Part shown: piece after piece, positions 20,791 to 31,173 of the stretch
Layout of the letters: each line of letters begins with the position of its first letter
Position numbering within the stretch: position 1 is the stretch's first letter
DNA from: Coenobita brevimanus
Lineage: Eukaryota; Arthropoda; Malacostraca; Decapoda; Coenobitidae
Length of the DNA stretch: 64,000 nucleotides
Direction of reading: 5' to 3'
Assembly (NCBI GenBank): GCA_032717465.1
Contig: CM064732.1
Location: 23,812,567-23,876,566 of the forward strand
Made by a program: the position numbers and the translations under genes
The notes under the pieces: model-generated
Database searches by the model: none
Told to the model about the DNA's origin: nothing
What the model saw: only the letters and a program-made list of their open reading frames with translations

Positions 20791-21960
20791 GAGAGAGGAG
20801 GAGCGCGGTACAGGGAAGACAGGGGGGCAAGGAGCTGAGGGAGGAGAGAGAACGAGAAGTGGAAGGGAGGAAATGTGGGATGCAAATAAAGGAGGGAACG
20901 AGGAGTGGAAAGATGGGAAGGAACGGGGAGTAAAGAGACTAGAAAGAATTAGAAAAGCTGAAATTACAGAGAACAAAGGGAATGAAACAAGTAATCGCGG
21001 ATTAAAGGAGAGGAACAAAGTAGGCAGAAAAGAAGCATGGTAAGGAAGACAAGAACAAGGGAGGAGGAACAGAGGGAACGAGCATGCTGGAAGTGAAAGG
21101 TAATGTGGGAGTAAGAACGGCGGAGTGGAGTGAAGGGAGGAAACTATGCAGACAGAACAGAGGGAAGGATAAGGATGTGATGTGTTAGGGTTAGTGACGA
21201 GGAATCCCTTTGACTGCTTTGACTCAGGAAACATTATGAATATGTGCGTGTCTGTAGGGGTGCGGAATATATATATATATATGTGTGTGTGTGTGGGGGG
21301 GGGGGAATGGAAGAGTGAATGCGAGGGCGACGAAGGAATAGCAAAATTGAATGGAAAATGAAAAGCATATAGGGATATACAAGAGATTGGAAACTAATTT
21401 AAAAAAAAAGAGTAAAACTGGACAAGAAAGTATTGGGAAATACAAAAGAAAGAAGAACTAACATCTCTGGGAGAGAAGGGAAGAAACAAGTGGCAAAAAC
21501 TAAATTAGAAATAGATGAGAAAAGACAGAGCAAAGTCAAATTATGGAAAACAGAAGTCGGCAAGAAGAAATAAGAGAGAAGTAAACTGTATTCAGAAAAT
21601 GAGAGTGGAAGAAATCGATTTACTGTAAATAGGATGCATGAACGTGAATATCTGTAACGAGGCAATTATATGACATCGAAGAAATATAAAGAAGAAATGT
21701 TAGGAGAGGAACAGGAGAAAGAAAATATGGGAAAAAGTAGAAAATGAAAGAGATAAAACAAATGAAAGCGTAAAAGAAAAAAGGCAAAGGAAAAGGAGTA
21801 ACAGAATGAGGAGCAAGTGATGCATGAAAAACAAGAAAGGAAAATATGCAAAGAATACGAACTTAAATGTCCAAAGGAAACTGGATAAATGCAAGTAAAT
21901 GGAGATGCACAAACTAAATGTAAATAGGGAAACGGTATGGATCCAACAGTAAGAATGAAG
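20791..21960 (+). repeat. Purine-rich low-complexity domain
   Basis: About 1.1 kb of plus strand dominated by G and A without a simple period (GGGAGGAAATG, AGAAAGAATTAG type). It includes short (TA)n and a GGGGGG patch at 21260-21306. Serine/leucine/phenylalanine-rich minus-strand frames are compositional artefacts. Confidence 0.75.
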
Positions 21961-21989
21961 AGAAAAGAGTTTACCTATCTGTCTATCTA

Positions 21990-22414
21990 TCCAACATTTG
22001 TCATCATACCCTTCATTTCTCCTCTCCTTTTCCTCAGTTTTCTATCTCTGCCCTTCATATAGCATTCCATTTCCCTTTTTGTCTTCTTTTTCCACTATTT
22101 TTTGCCTCCTTCATCTTTCCTTGTCTGTCCTCATCTGTTTTATCCTTTCCATTCATATGCCTTCCCCAGTTCCATGTCATACTGTATACTGTATGTTTAT
22201 CACACTATTCTCAAATCTTTTTTACATTCAGGACTTAGCTTTCGTATAAGCTTTTCATCCATTCTTGTACAAGTGTCTATTTTCCGTTTCAGTACGGTGT
22301 CTCCTGCGTCTGTCTCTGTCACAGTCATTCTTCAAGTGTCTCATTCCATATTCTGTTCTTCCACTGTTCCGTCTTCCCTTTCCTCTTGTTTAGACTTTCT
22401 TTGTCACAACTTCA

Positions 22415-22494
<80 letters not shown>
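21990..22494 (+). repeat. Pyrimidine-rich domain ending in (TC)n
   Basis: C/T-rich plus strand, opposite in bias to the preceding kilobase, closing with a perfect (TC)n array at 22418-22494. The strand-bias switch occurs near 21970-21990. Confidence 0.8.
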
Positions 22495-22496
<2 letters not shown>

Positions 22497-22921
22497 GTGC
22501 CATCATTTTCTTGTACTTGTCTGAGTTAGGTACTGTGTAGCTATTAGTACTAGTGTATAGACTGGACCACCATATTAGAATCAAGACCTGGTTGCAGGCT
22601 CTTTATTGGGACGTAAGCTGCCAGCAGGTCAAACCTAAGCTTTGTATAAGAACCTTTCCAGACCATAGTTTTTGCAGAAATTCCTGTATACTCTGCCAAG
22701 CAGGCGACCCCACCTCGTAAGGTGGATGCTGTTTGAAAATCTGTAGTCCGTAATAATCGAGGCTACCGTTGCGGCAGTTGCTCATCACCCATGTAGCATG
22801 CTCAGTAATACAAGGAAGGCCCAGATCTGATTCAGTTGTTGGCACCTCAAACCGGTGCCATGTATAACCCACCACCCCGAGATGGTAACTTTGCATGAGA
22901 ACCCACCCTCAACATAATTAT
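22495..22921. other. Unidentified sequence
   Basis: Balanced composition. A 97-codon minus-strand frame (22603-22896) has no family I recognise, and I do not call it a gene. Confidence 0.35.
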
Positions 22922-23463
22922 GTTTCGTGGTTAGTAACTCACGCTCTCTCCCTTTTCTTAGCCATCCGTTAAGTGTGGCTTGATGGGACCACAGAGTTTA
23001 TGAAAGATTTTTTACCAATGACAATGAGCGAAGGACAATTACTTTCTTGGTAAATGGTGCTTACTTACATAGTCCTGTTATTCTCGTAAGGCTCGTAACC
23101 AGCTTTGAGGAGTCGTTGACTGTCATTTGTACCTTGTGGAATCCCTGCACTAGGATGCCATTTTTACTGAGTTCATTATAAAAGTTTCGCAGTTTCGTGG
23201 TAAGTAACTCATGCCCTCTCCATTTTCTTAGCCATCTGTGAAGTGTGGCTTGACAGGACCGCAAAGTTTATGATAGATTTTTTTACGAATGACGATGAGC
23301 GAAGGACATGTACTATATTGGTAAATGGTGCTTGCTTACATAGTCGTGTTATTCTCTTAAGGCTCATAAACCAGCTTCGTGGAGTCGTTGACTGTTATTT
23401 GTACCCTGTGCAATCCCTGACCTAGGATGCCATTTTTACCGAGTTCATTATAAAAGTTTAGCG
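22922..23463 (+). repeat. ~270-bp tandem duplication, two units
   Basis: Units 22922-23191 and 23192-23463 are collinear. Both begin GTTTCGTGGT and share CTTAGCCATC, GAGCGAAGGACA and GAGTTCATTATAAAAGTTT. They differ at scattered positions (roughly a tenth of sites by eye), so the duplication is not very recent. Confidence 0.9.
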
Positions 23464-23650
23464 GCAACAGGACTATAACAAATTTGTTAGCATGGTTAGG
23501 ACGACTGGAACGGTGGTAACTTTTCCTTTTTCTGTTATGACTGGATGGTTATAAGAAAATCACAGTAGTAGTGAAGGAGCTAATAGAGGTTGTTTTTAAT
23601 CCCTAAGTCAGACAAGTAATTCTTGAGCTAAATAAAATAAATGAGAACGC

Positions 23651-23655
<5 letters not shown>

Positions 23656-23740
<85 letters not shown>
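23656..23740. repeat. (TA)n microsatellite
   Basis: A long uninterrupted AT array directly abutting the 3' end of the SINE at 23741. Confidence 0.95.
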
Positions 23741-23743
<3 letters not shown>

Positions 23744-24115
23744 TCTCATCAGCCGTTTGTGTGTCCCCTGCAGGACTGGCCTATCCCGACCGAAGTGGGG
23801 ACGATTCAGCCAATGTATCTCTACCAAGTGGCTTAGGCTGTCTACTAGAGATTGTATGTAGGGTGAGAAGTGCTTGCAAGTGTAACTGCAATGTTGGAGT
23901 GGCTCTGGATATGTGTGTAGTTGTGAACCAAGTGTAATCGGCCCGCGCAGGCAGACTGGGTGCAAGCATATTTTATAGACACTGGTTCAACCACAGCACC
24001 CCTTGTGTCCGCCAATGCAGTACGTGGCCTGAAGAACGCTTACAAAGTTTATTACCGTGGCGGGGCGCGAACCCTAGTTCTTCAGTGTACGAAAACGTAC
24101 ACTTTACCACTGAGG

Positions 24116-24118
<3 letters not shown>
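23741..24118 (-). mobile_element. tRNA-derived SINE, family 3, copy 1
   Basis: On the minus strand a tRNA-like head has box A (GCCTCAGTGGTAAAGTG, + 24100-24118 region) and box B (GGGTTCGCGCC, + 24061-24074 region) about 30 bp apart. It is followed by ~300 bp of body and a short GATGA-type tail. A second full copy lies at 61293-61670, also on the minus strand. Both ends abut (TA)n arrays. Open frames shared by the copies are probably incidental. Confidence 0.8.
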
Positions 24119-24153
<35 letters not shown>

Positions 24154-24509
24154 CCCTGACATTATTTCTCTCGAGTGGACAATGTTGCTTGGTGTTAACG
24201 AAAACATAGTGTACAATGTATTTCAATAAGTCCACAACAATGAAAGGATAAACTGTGATTGTTTAATGCTATTATTCCATGAATTTCTCAGAGATGAACA
24301 AAGTTAGGTGATTCCTTAAAAAAAAAAAAAAAGTAAGTTCCTCCAAAGCCAAGCAACTAAAAATGCTCTCAGACAATAAACAGGCAGATTATTATTAAAT
24401 TGGTTTGTCGTTAGCCTCAGCCTACATCAGATGAGATTCTCTGGTCCAATATAGCAGTTAACAGATAGGGAACACAGGACGTGCCTCACTGTGTCGTGTT
24501 AATGGATAC

Positions 24510-24517
<8 letters not shown>
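24119..24517. other. (TA)n then non-coding
   Basis: (TA)n lies at about 24119-24150 and a 15-base A-run near 24319. Nothing else is recognised. Confidence 0.6.
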
Positions 24518-24731
<214 letters not shown>

Positions 24732-24770
24732 CATATGTGTTAGTGTGCAAGAGTATGCACTGATGTATAT

Positions 24771-27700
24771 CAATCAATCAATCAATCATTTCCTGTGGCA
24801 CCCTCGGGGATGCATAGGGCCTCGATGAACTCACACCACCACATCCTATCTTGTGCTAACTCCTCAAGAGCTCCCCAACACTCATCTCCAGCTTCCCGTC
24901 TCATTGTCCTCACCCACGTCTCTTTTGGCCTTCCTCTACCTCTCCTACCAAGTGCCACCCACCCTGGTGTACCTCGTACTATTCCCTGTCTCCTATACAC
25001 ATGTCCTAGCCACTTCCATCGTGAGAATCTAACATATTCATCGACCGGCTGCACTCCCGTTATTTCTCTAATTCTACTATTTGGTATCCTTTCCCACCAC
25101 TTAACTCCTAATATTCTTCTAAGTGCTTTATTTTCAAACACCAAGAATTTATTTTCCATAGTCGCTGTGCTGTACCAAGACTCGTGTCCATAAATTAAGA
25201 TACTCCTAACCATTACCTTATAAAGTTTGATTTTTGTATGCACAGAGAAATTGTTATTATTCCAAATATTTTTAAGCATTCCCATTCCCTGATTAGCCTT
25301 CTTTAACCTTTCCTCGAATTCAAAGTTCAAAGAACCATCCTTGGCTAAATAAGTACCTAAATATTTAAACCTATGAACTTGCTTTACAACCATACCTCCA
25401 ATTACACATTCCTGTGCATTTCCCATATTCATATTGATTATTTCAGTTTTTCCACAATTAATAACCAAACCCACCTTGCGACCTTCACTCACCAAACAGT
25501 CCAACACTCTCTGCATCTCTTCTGGGCCATCACAAATCAAAACTATATCATCTGCATAATCTAAATCCAAAAGTTTCCTGTTCTCTCCCCAAAGTATACC
25601 TGCACCGGTTTCTGTTCCAACGCGTTTCATAATGTAATCAATGACCAATATAAATAGTAAAGGCGATAGAACACCACCTTGAATTACTCCGGACTTGACT
25701 TCAAACGAATCACTCAGACAACCATCAACCATCACTTTACAAAATGTGTCCTCATGCATGTTCATAATGACCCTCACAAACTCCTCTGGTATTCCATAAT
25801 GTCTCATGATCTTCCCCATAGTCTCTCTCGAAACACTATCAAAAGCCTTTTCAAAATCAACAAAACAAAGACTTAACGGTACTCTCATTTCATTAACTTG
25901 CTGCATCAAATGCCTAACTATAAAGATCTGATCATTGCAACCACGTCCCTTTCTAAAACCAGCCTGTTCATCCCTCAGAATACCCTCAACCACTGGCTCC
26001 AACCTATTTAACAACACTCTACTGAAAACTTTCAAAGCTATCGGTGACAAAGAGATTCCCCTCCAATTACCACATTCACTCAGGTCTCCCTTCTTCGGAA
26101 CTTTAATAATCACACCATTCTTCCAAACTGATGGTAGTAACCCCGTCACCCATATCTTATTGAATAGCTTGGTCAAGATCATTATTAATCTATCCCCCTC
26201 CACTTTAAACATTTCCGGAAATAAACCATCCTCCCCTGGTGCCTTATTATTCTTTAACTGTTTTACTGCTTTCTCCACTTCTGCAAGCCTCAACTCTCCT
26301 GTTTCTATATTTAAATCTTCCTGAGCAGACGGTATATCCTCTTCTGGTGGTATTGGTCTATTAAGAACTGTCTCAAAATGCTCTTTCCATCTATTTTTAA
26401 TATCTCCATCTTTGGTCAATAAATTTCCTTCCCTGTCTCTAACTGGTATTTCCTTGCGTTTACCTGCATTACCACTCAGTTCTCTAATCGATTCATATGC
26501 TATTCTTTGACTCTGTCCATCATTTTTGTTTATTAAGATTTCAGTCTCTGCAACCTTTTCATCCACACATCTTCTTTTATCTCTCCTAGCTAACCTTCTT
26601 ACTTCTGAATTCAAACTCCAGTACGCAGCTCTTGCTAATTCAATCTCTTGTTCATCAACGCATTGCATCTCACTCCTCAATTTAGCCTCACCTTTCTTTT
26701 TTATCATATTCCACGTTTCCTCTGATATCCATTTCTTTCTCCTGAAGCTATGTCTCCTTCCAATCGTACATTCAGCAGTCTCATGCAAAACTTTGTTCAC
26801 ATCCTCCCACATCTCATCTACACTTCTCTCCCCCTCTTCCAACGTTTCCAACACCAAAAACCTATTTCTGCATTCTAATCTGAATTCCTCCTTTTCTTCT
26901 CCTTCCCTTCTAAGCTTAACAATATCGTATCTACCAACACCAGATTTTTCCTTCTTCTGATTTTTAAGTTTAAACCTTATTTTTGCAATGCTGAGTTGAT
27001 GGTCACTACCAATATCCGCTCCCCGTTTAACATGAACATCTAGCAGAGAACTTCTATGCCTCCTACTGATAGCGATGTGATCAATCTGATTTTTATATTT
27101 TCCACACGGCGACACCCAAGTTGTCTTGTGTATATTGCAATGCTGAAAGAGTGTGCCCCCGATGACTAAGTCATTTGCTAGACAGAAGCTTCCAAACCTC
27201 ACTCCGTTTTCACTCATCCTACTACCAACTCCCATCTTACCCATACATGCCTCAAATCCCTCATTTGAACAGCCCATTACTGCATTAAAGTCTCCAACGC
27301 AGATCAAAACATCATGTCTAGGTACCCTTCCCACTCCTTCTTGCAACTTTTCATAAAATGTGTCTTTCCTTTCATCGAGTGCATCATTAGTAGGTGCATA
27401 ACACACAAACAGACTGATGTTGCCATGATTTGATTTAAACCGTGCGTATAACAATCGCTCATCTATAGGATCCCACTCACATAAAGCCTTATTTGCCTTA
27501 CAACCCAGCAACAATCCTACTCCCTGATAATGCATTCCGTCCCGTCGACCAGATATCAATAAACGTATACCATCCTCCAAATCCAACTTATCGACTCCAG
27601 TTAATCTAGTTTCTGTCAGAGCACAAATATCAAGTCCGTAATTTTGAAAAACCTTCACTAACTCATCGATTTTACCGTCATGATTTAGCGTTCTCACATT

Positions 27701-28080
27701 CCAGTTACCAATCTTAATTGTATTTTTTGCATTGACAAAAGAATTAGATTGTAATTGAGGCAACCGTGAGATTCTTAGCACCCCCTGCCCATTTAAGGGC
27801 TGCACGGGACTGGGGGCCATTATTGTTCTTTCAGAGTCCATCAAGGTTTCTTTGGCTAACTTCCTGAACACCTCGCCATTGTGTTGCAGTCGCAGTAGGC
27901 AGCTAACTTGTCTGATTGCCCACACCCGAAAGACCCAGCTATGCTGTAGCCAGTCACGTGCCGGCATGCTTCCCAGCCATTTCACTCTCAAGGAGTTCCT
28001 CTGCCTGAGAAAGCAACCACCCCCCTGCTCCCGAGGGCTTTTGATCTGTGTAGGTAGAGGGCGATCACTCCCTCACTAGC
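24771..28080 (-). mobile_element. RTE-like LINE, apparently full length
   Basis: About 3.3 kb, the usual size of an RTE element, with one uninterrupted ORF, a short GC-rich 5' leader (about 27970-28080) and essentially no 3' UTR. The 3' end is a (TTGA/CAAT)n tail at 24771-24786, and the stop codon overlaps it. The 5' limit is inferred from where composition changes to a GTATATAC-rich flank near 28080. Target duplications are not certain. Confidence 0.85.
24782..27967 (-). CDS. RTE-like endonuclease-reverse transcriptase, intact
   Basis: 1061 codons from the ATG at 27967; an internal ATG at 27841 (MDSERTIM) is an equally plausible start. Numbered from 27991: an APE-type endonuclease at ~90-345 shows GNWNVR (95-100), LTETRL (125-130), GDFNAVMG (233-240), QIDHIAIS and SDHQ (329-332); reverse transcriptase at ~575-860 shows GYRISL-like RGISLSP, EQAGFRKGRGCNDQ, VDFEKAFDSV with the first catalytic Asp, GVIQGGVLSPLLF and YADD (812-815); a C-terminal region ~895-1069 has GHESWYS and a WKWLGHVYRR segment. 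It would nick DNA and copy its own mRNA there. No stops or frameshifts occur, all catalytic motifs are present, and no zinc-finger ORF1 is visible. Clade is judged from the motif pattern. Confidence 0.9.
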   Translation of the reverse strand: MPARDWLQHSWVFRVWAIRQVSCLLRLQHNGEVFRKLAKETLMDSERTIMAPSPVQPLNGQGVLRISRLPQLQSNSFVNAKNTIKIGNWNVRTLNHDGKIDELVKVFQNYGLDICALTETRLTGVDKLDLEDGIRLLISGRRDGMHYQGVGLLLGCKANKALCEWDPIDERLLYARFKSNHGNISLFVCYAPTNDALDERKDTFYEKLQEGVGRVPRHDVLICVGDFNAVMGCSNEGFEACMGKMGVGSRMSENGVRFGSFCLANDLVIGGTLFQHCNIHKTTWVSPCGKYKNQIDHIAISRRHRSSLLDVHVKRGADIGSDHQLSIAKIRFKLKNQKKEKSGVGRYDIVKLRREGEEKEEFRLECRNRFLVLETLEEGERSVDEMWEDVNKVLHETAECTIGRRHSFRRKKWISEETWNMIKKKGEAKLRSEMQCVDEQEIELARAAYWSLNSEVRRLARRDKRRCVDEKVAETEILINKNDGQSQRIAYESIRELSGNAGKRKEIPVRDREGNLLTKDGDIKNRWKEHFETVLNRPIPPEEDIPSAQEDLNIETGELRLAEVEKAVKQLKNNKAPGEDGLFPEMFKVEGDRLIMILTKLFNKIWVTGLLPSVWKNGVIIKVPKKGDLSECGNWRGISLSPIALKVFSRVLLNRLEPVVEGILRDEQAGFRKGRGCNDQIFIVRHLMQQVNEMRVPLSLCFVDFEKAFDSVSRETMGKIMRHYGIPEEFVRVIMNMHEDTFCKVMVDGCLSDSFEVKSGVIQGGVLSPLLFILVIDYIMKRVGTETGAGILWGENRKLLDLDYADDIVLICDGPEEMQRVLDCLVSEGRKVGLVINCGKTEIINMNMGNAQECVIGGMVVKQVHRFKYLGTYLAKDGSLNFEFEERLKKANQGMGMLKNIWNNNNFSVHTKIKLYKVMVRSILIYGHESWYSTATMENKFLVFENKALRRILGVKWWERIPNSRIREITGVQPVDEYVRFSRWKWLGHVYRRQGIVRGTPGWVALGRRGRGRPKETWVRTMRREAGDECWGALEELAQDRMWWCEFIEALCIPEGATGND

Positions 28081-29162
28081 CATATACAGTGTATATACAG
28101 TGTATAGGCTACACTCACCATGTATATAGGTATGTATTTTTGTATAAGTGTATGTGTGTATGTACTAAATTACACACTGCAATCACCTCGATTTTTTCAC
28201 TTCTTTTTCTGTGCGTGTGTTATTGTCTCCGGTGGTTTATCGTGCTAAAATATCTGGCTAGAATCCTCCCCAACCCAGCCCAGCCCAACCCACGGTCACT
28301 CTTCTTGGTGCTGCGGTTACTCTTGTTGGCAGACCCCTCCCCCCCTCCCCCCGTTTTTATCGTTTAATTTGAATTAGCATAATGGTTGTAGGGTTTTTTG
28401 TTGTTCGACCTGTTTCTCAGCTTCCTGCTACATCTTCTGGTATCCTCTTTCCACCCCTTTTGTTTTCTTTATACTCTTCTCAGGTATTCATTATTTTCAC
28501 TGGATGATGTGTTTCAGCTTATTTACAAAAAAAAAAAAAAAAAAAAAACGCAGCCAAAGAGTTAAGACTACTATAATTTTCTATTCACTTTCGCTGCACG
28601 GAACGCAGCTGGTTTTGTTACTCAGGCTAGTACCACAGGACTTTTTTTCTTAATGAAATCCCACCAAATTAGGGGTGAGTATCGCTGAAATATTTATACT
28701 TCTTTATGCAAAACCATCCTTTTTTGGCACTGTCACTTATGCATAACTGCGGCATAAAGTAAATTAAAGTTCTTGTTCATTCGTGCAATGATTTCTAGTG
28801 TATTTGCGATCCTGCTATTTGATTCTGTAATATCGTTGGATGCAGACAGATTTTTTCCATATCTCATCTAGATATGGAAATTTTCGCTGCGGTGAGATTT
28901 ACCACACACTTCGGCCAGCTAGGGCGACCGTGGCCCACAGACAGCAGGAGGTATTATTAAATTCATTTGTAACTGTACGGAGTATAATTTCGGAGTATTT
29001 AGAACTTTGTGTTACATAATATGTACTTATATTACATTTAGTTCTATATAATCGCATATACCATTTGTGTTTTGAGGAATATAATATGCAGGAGTTTGGT
29101 TGCTTTCCTTGGTGATCTCATCTTGTAAAATTTTAAAGTAATATATATAAGAAGGAAATTAT
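28081..29162. other. Non-coding, nothing recognised
   Basis: AT-rich, with an A-run at about 28525-28548 and C-rich patches near 28260-28350. No gene or repeat family is identified. Confidence 0.5.
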
Positions 29163-29252
29163 GTCCCATAATTTCCGTCTTGCTGGATCACAAGGAAGTC
29201 GGAAAAGTCGTATAGAAGGTCCATGAGTATTACTGCACCCAAATGCAACAGA
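29163..29252 (-). pseudogene. THAP-zinc-finger-like remnant
   Basis: Thirty codons on the minus strand read through FGCSNTHGPSIRLFRLPCDPARRKLWD. This has the spacing of the first half of a THAP domain: a Cys, then F-R-x-P and a basic helix ending in the conserved Trp. The usual first zinc-ligand Cys appears as Ser, and no second C-x2-H pair follows. THAP domains occur in P-element-type transposases and in host factors. This looks like an isolated decayed exon and is too short for a firm call. Confidence 0.35.
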
Positions 29253-30251
29253 ATTAAACCAGTAATAGATCCAAAAAGCACCAGTAGCAGGACACAGCAC
29301 ACACCATTTTTTGTTTGTCAACATTACAATTCTGCGATTACCTTGGTGTTTACGTGTGCTTTGAAGTAAAACCCATACGTAGAGAGGAAGATTAAAAAGA
29401 AAATTGTCAGTAGCTCAAATTTACAAAATATACTAAAATTAAAGTGAAACTTTTTTCATCAACCAATAATGTACCACAACAGCTGATGAGATGTATTGCT
29501 AAACGAATCTGCAGTCAGCCAGCATCCAGCCTGTGAAGCGTTTGCACAAAATGGCACCATGTCGGCTGACCAATAAGCGAGCAGCTGAAAGTTTTGGCTG
29601 TCCAGCCTCTCTTTCTATAGATCTCTAGCTTGGATGACAGATAGCCGCTTTGTATTTTCCACCAACGTTTTAAGTCCTACCCATTTTCGGTGGTGCCCAC
29701 TCCGTGATGCACACACATAGGAGGTGAATGAGCTACACTGCCAGTCTTTCACGGGAATTGGGAGGGGTATGAAGGATTATTTCTGATTTCTGATAGTCTG
29801 ATTCACTCGCCAATGTGAGCTGCCTCCCAGCCTCTGCCACCTCCTCCCTTGTGCCCTGTCTTCCACTCACACAGGGAAGGCTTTGAGTGGTAGTTCAGTT
29901 GGGAGAGCCTACGAGATGACACTATCATCATTACTGAGTGGAGGGACAACATCTGAGAGCGGAAGTTAGTCCACAGAGTGTAAAGTGACGTGCCCTGGCC
30001 ACCCTTTACAGCTCCCCATTCTCCTTCCCATTATCTTCGTGGTGCGTACCTGTCAGCATCCTCTCACTGCCATCCACATTGTTCCAGCTTAACAAATTGC
30101 AGGTGTGTTGGGAAGTGTAACATATGTAGTGATCCATTGGTTACAGCACACGAGATTAGGGTACTTTTCGTTAACACTGTGATGAAAATCCACACTTTTC
30201 CTGAGAAGGCTCATTTTTGGGCTACCTCAAATTTTTTATTGCACTGCTGAG
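29253..30251. other. Non-coding, nothing recognised
   Basis: Mixed composition with no gene or repeat that I can support. Confidence 0.45.
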
Positions 30252-30984
30252 CAGGGTTGTTTTGCTTTAATCAAATTATTTAAATCACATAATTTAAATC
30301 GATTTAAATCAGAGTGAAAAAAAATCATGATTTAAATTAATATGGATTTTTTATAGACTAAAATAGAAGATAGGAATGTGATCGATGTATATTTACAGAT
30401 GCATCAAGTCTGTTTGTCCTGTACTCTTCTTGTACTGATCTTGTATCAATGTTAGGCATCAGTGAACAACTACCTTCTGTTACAAGGCAAATATTCAAAA
30501 GTTAAACACAGGAAAGAAGGCGCTTTTGTTGATAATGTGATTTTGTTCATTGTTGACATATGAGCTTAACTCTTCTTTGAATGCACAGTAACATGATTCA
30601 GTCTAATGACTGTGATCCATATTTGACAAAATATAAAAGATAAGTTGGCAACATTCATCAGTCTTTGACACACAGTGATGTAACAGCACGAGTAAGCCCC
30701 TGCCCCCATAGCAAGGAGTGCTACCCTGTGGTGCATATGCTTACTCCCACTTCCCATTCACATTATTCTGAATGTTTATTTGAACCTTGATATATAAGCA
30801 TGCCTAATAGATGCATTGCAGCAAGTGGGAGGAAAAAAGACCCAGTATGGTACACTTTTGATTAAAATCCCCAAATTGATACCAAAATATGGTTTCACTT
30901 AACAATGGCAAAGGTTTATTACCGTACAAGAAAATGTCTTCATAAAGTCGAAAAAATCGATTTAAATAACAAAAATCCGATTTA
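30252..30984. mobile_element. hAT-like non-autonomous element, ends degenerate
   Basis: The left end starts CAGGGTTG and is followed by clustered ATTTAAATC subterminal motifs (30285-30345). The right end again carries ATCGATTTAAAT and CCGATTTA in the opposite arrangement near 30956-30984. This layout is typical of hAT-type miniature elements. The right terminus does not mirror CAGGGTTG, and no 8-bp duplication could be matched. No transposase is present. Confidence 0.4.
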
Positions 30985-31033
30985 TGGTTGGTGGGGGCAC
31001 CCATCATCCATTCACCCAACGTAGGGAAGCCTT

Positions 31034-31125
31034 ATGGTCGCTACGCTGAGTGACAAGCCAAATGGTTTCCTGTGCCCAGGAAACCATTTACTACGCTGGG
31101 TGGTGACCATATAACAGGGTTTTTT
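31034..31125 (+). mobile_element. SINE family 1, partial copy
   Basis: CGCTGAGTGACAAGCCAAATGG and TTTCCTGTGCCCAGGAAACC, then GGGTGGTGACCATATAA, align with the pre-box-A part of the SINE copies at 7845 and 51480-51906. The tRNA-like part is missing. Confidence 0.65.
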
Positions 31126-31173
31126 GGCTGGGTTAAGTGTCTCTCAGATTCCTCTATCTAAAATCACTTAATC

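Noticed and set aside
20582..20830. A separate small gene with MCVTN and SECV segments
   Set aside because: It is better explained as the probable upstream part of the truncated RTE-like fragment interrupted by a (TA)n tract.
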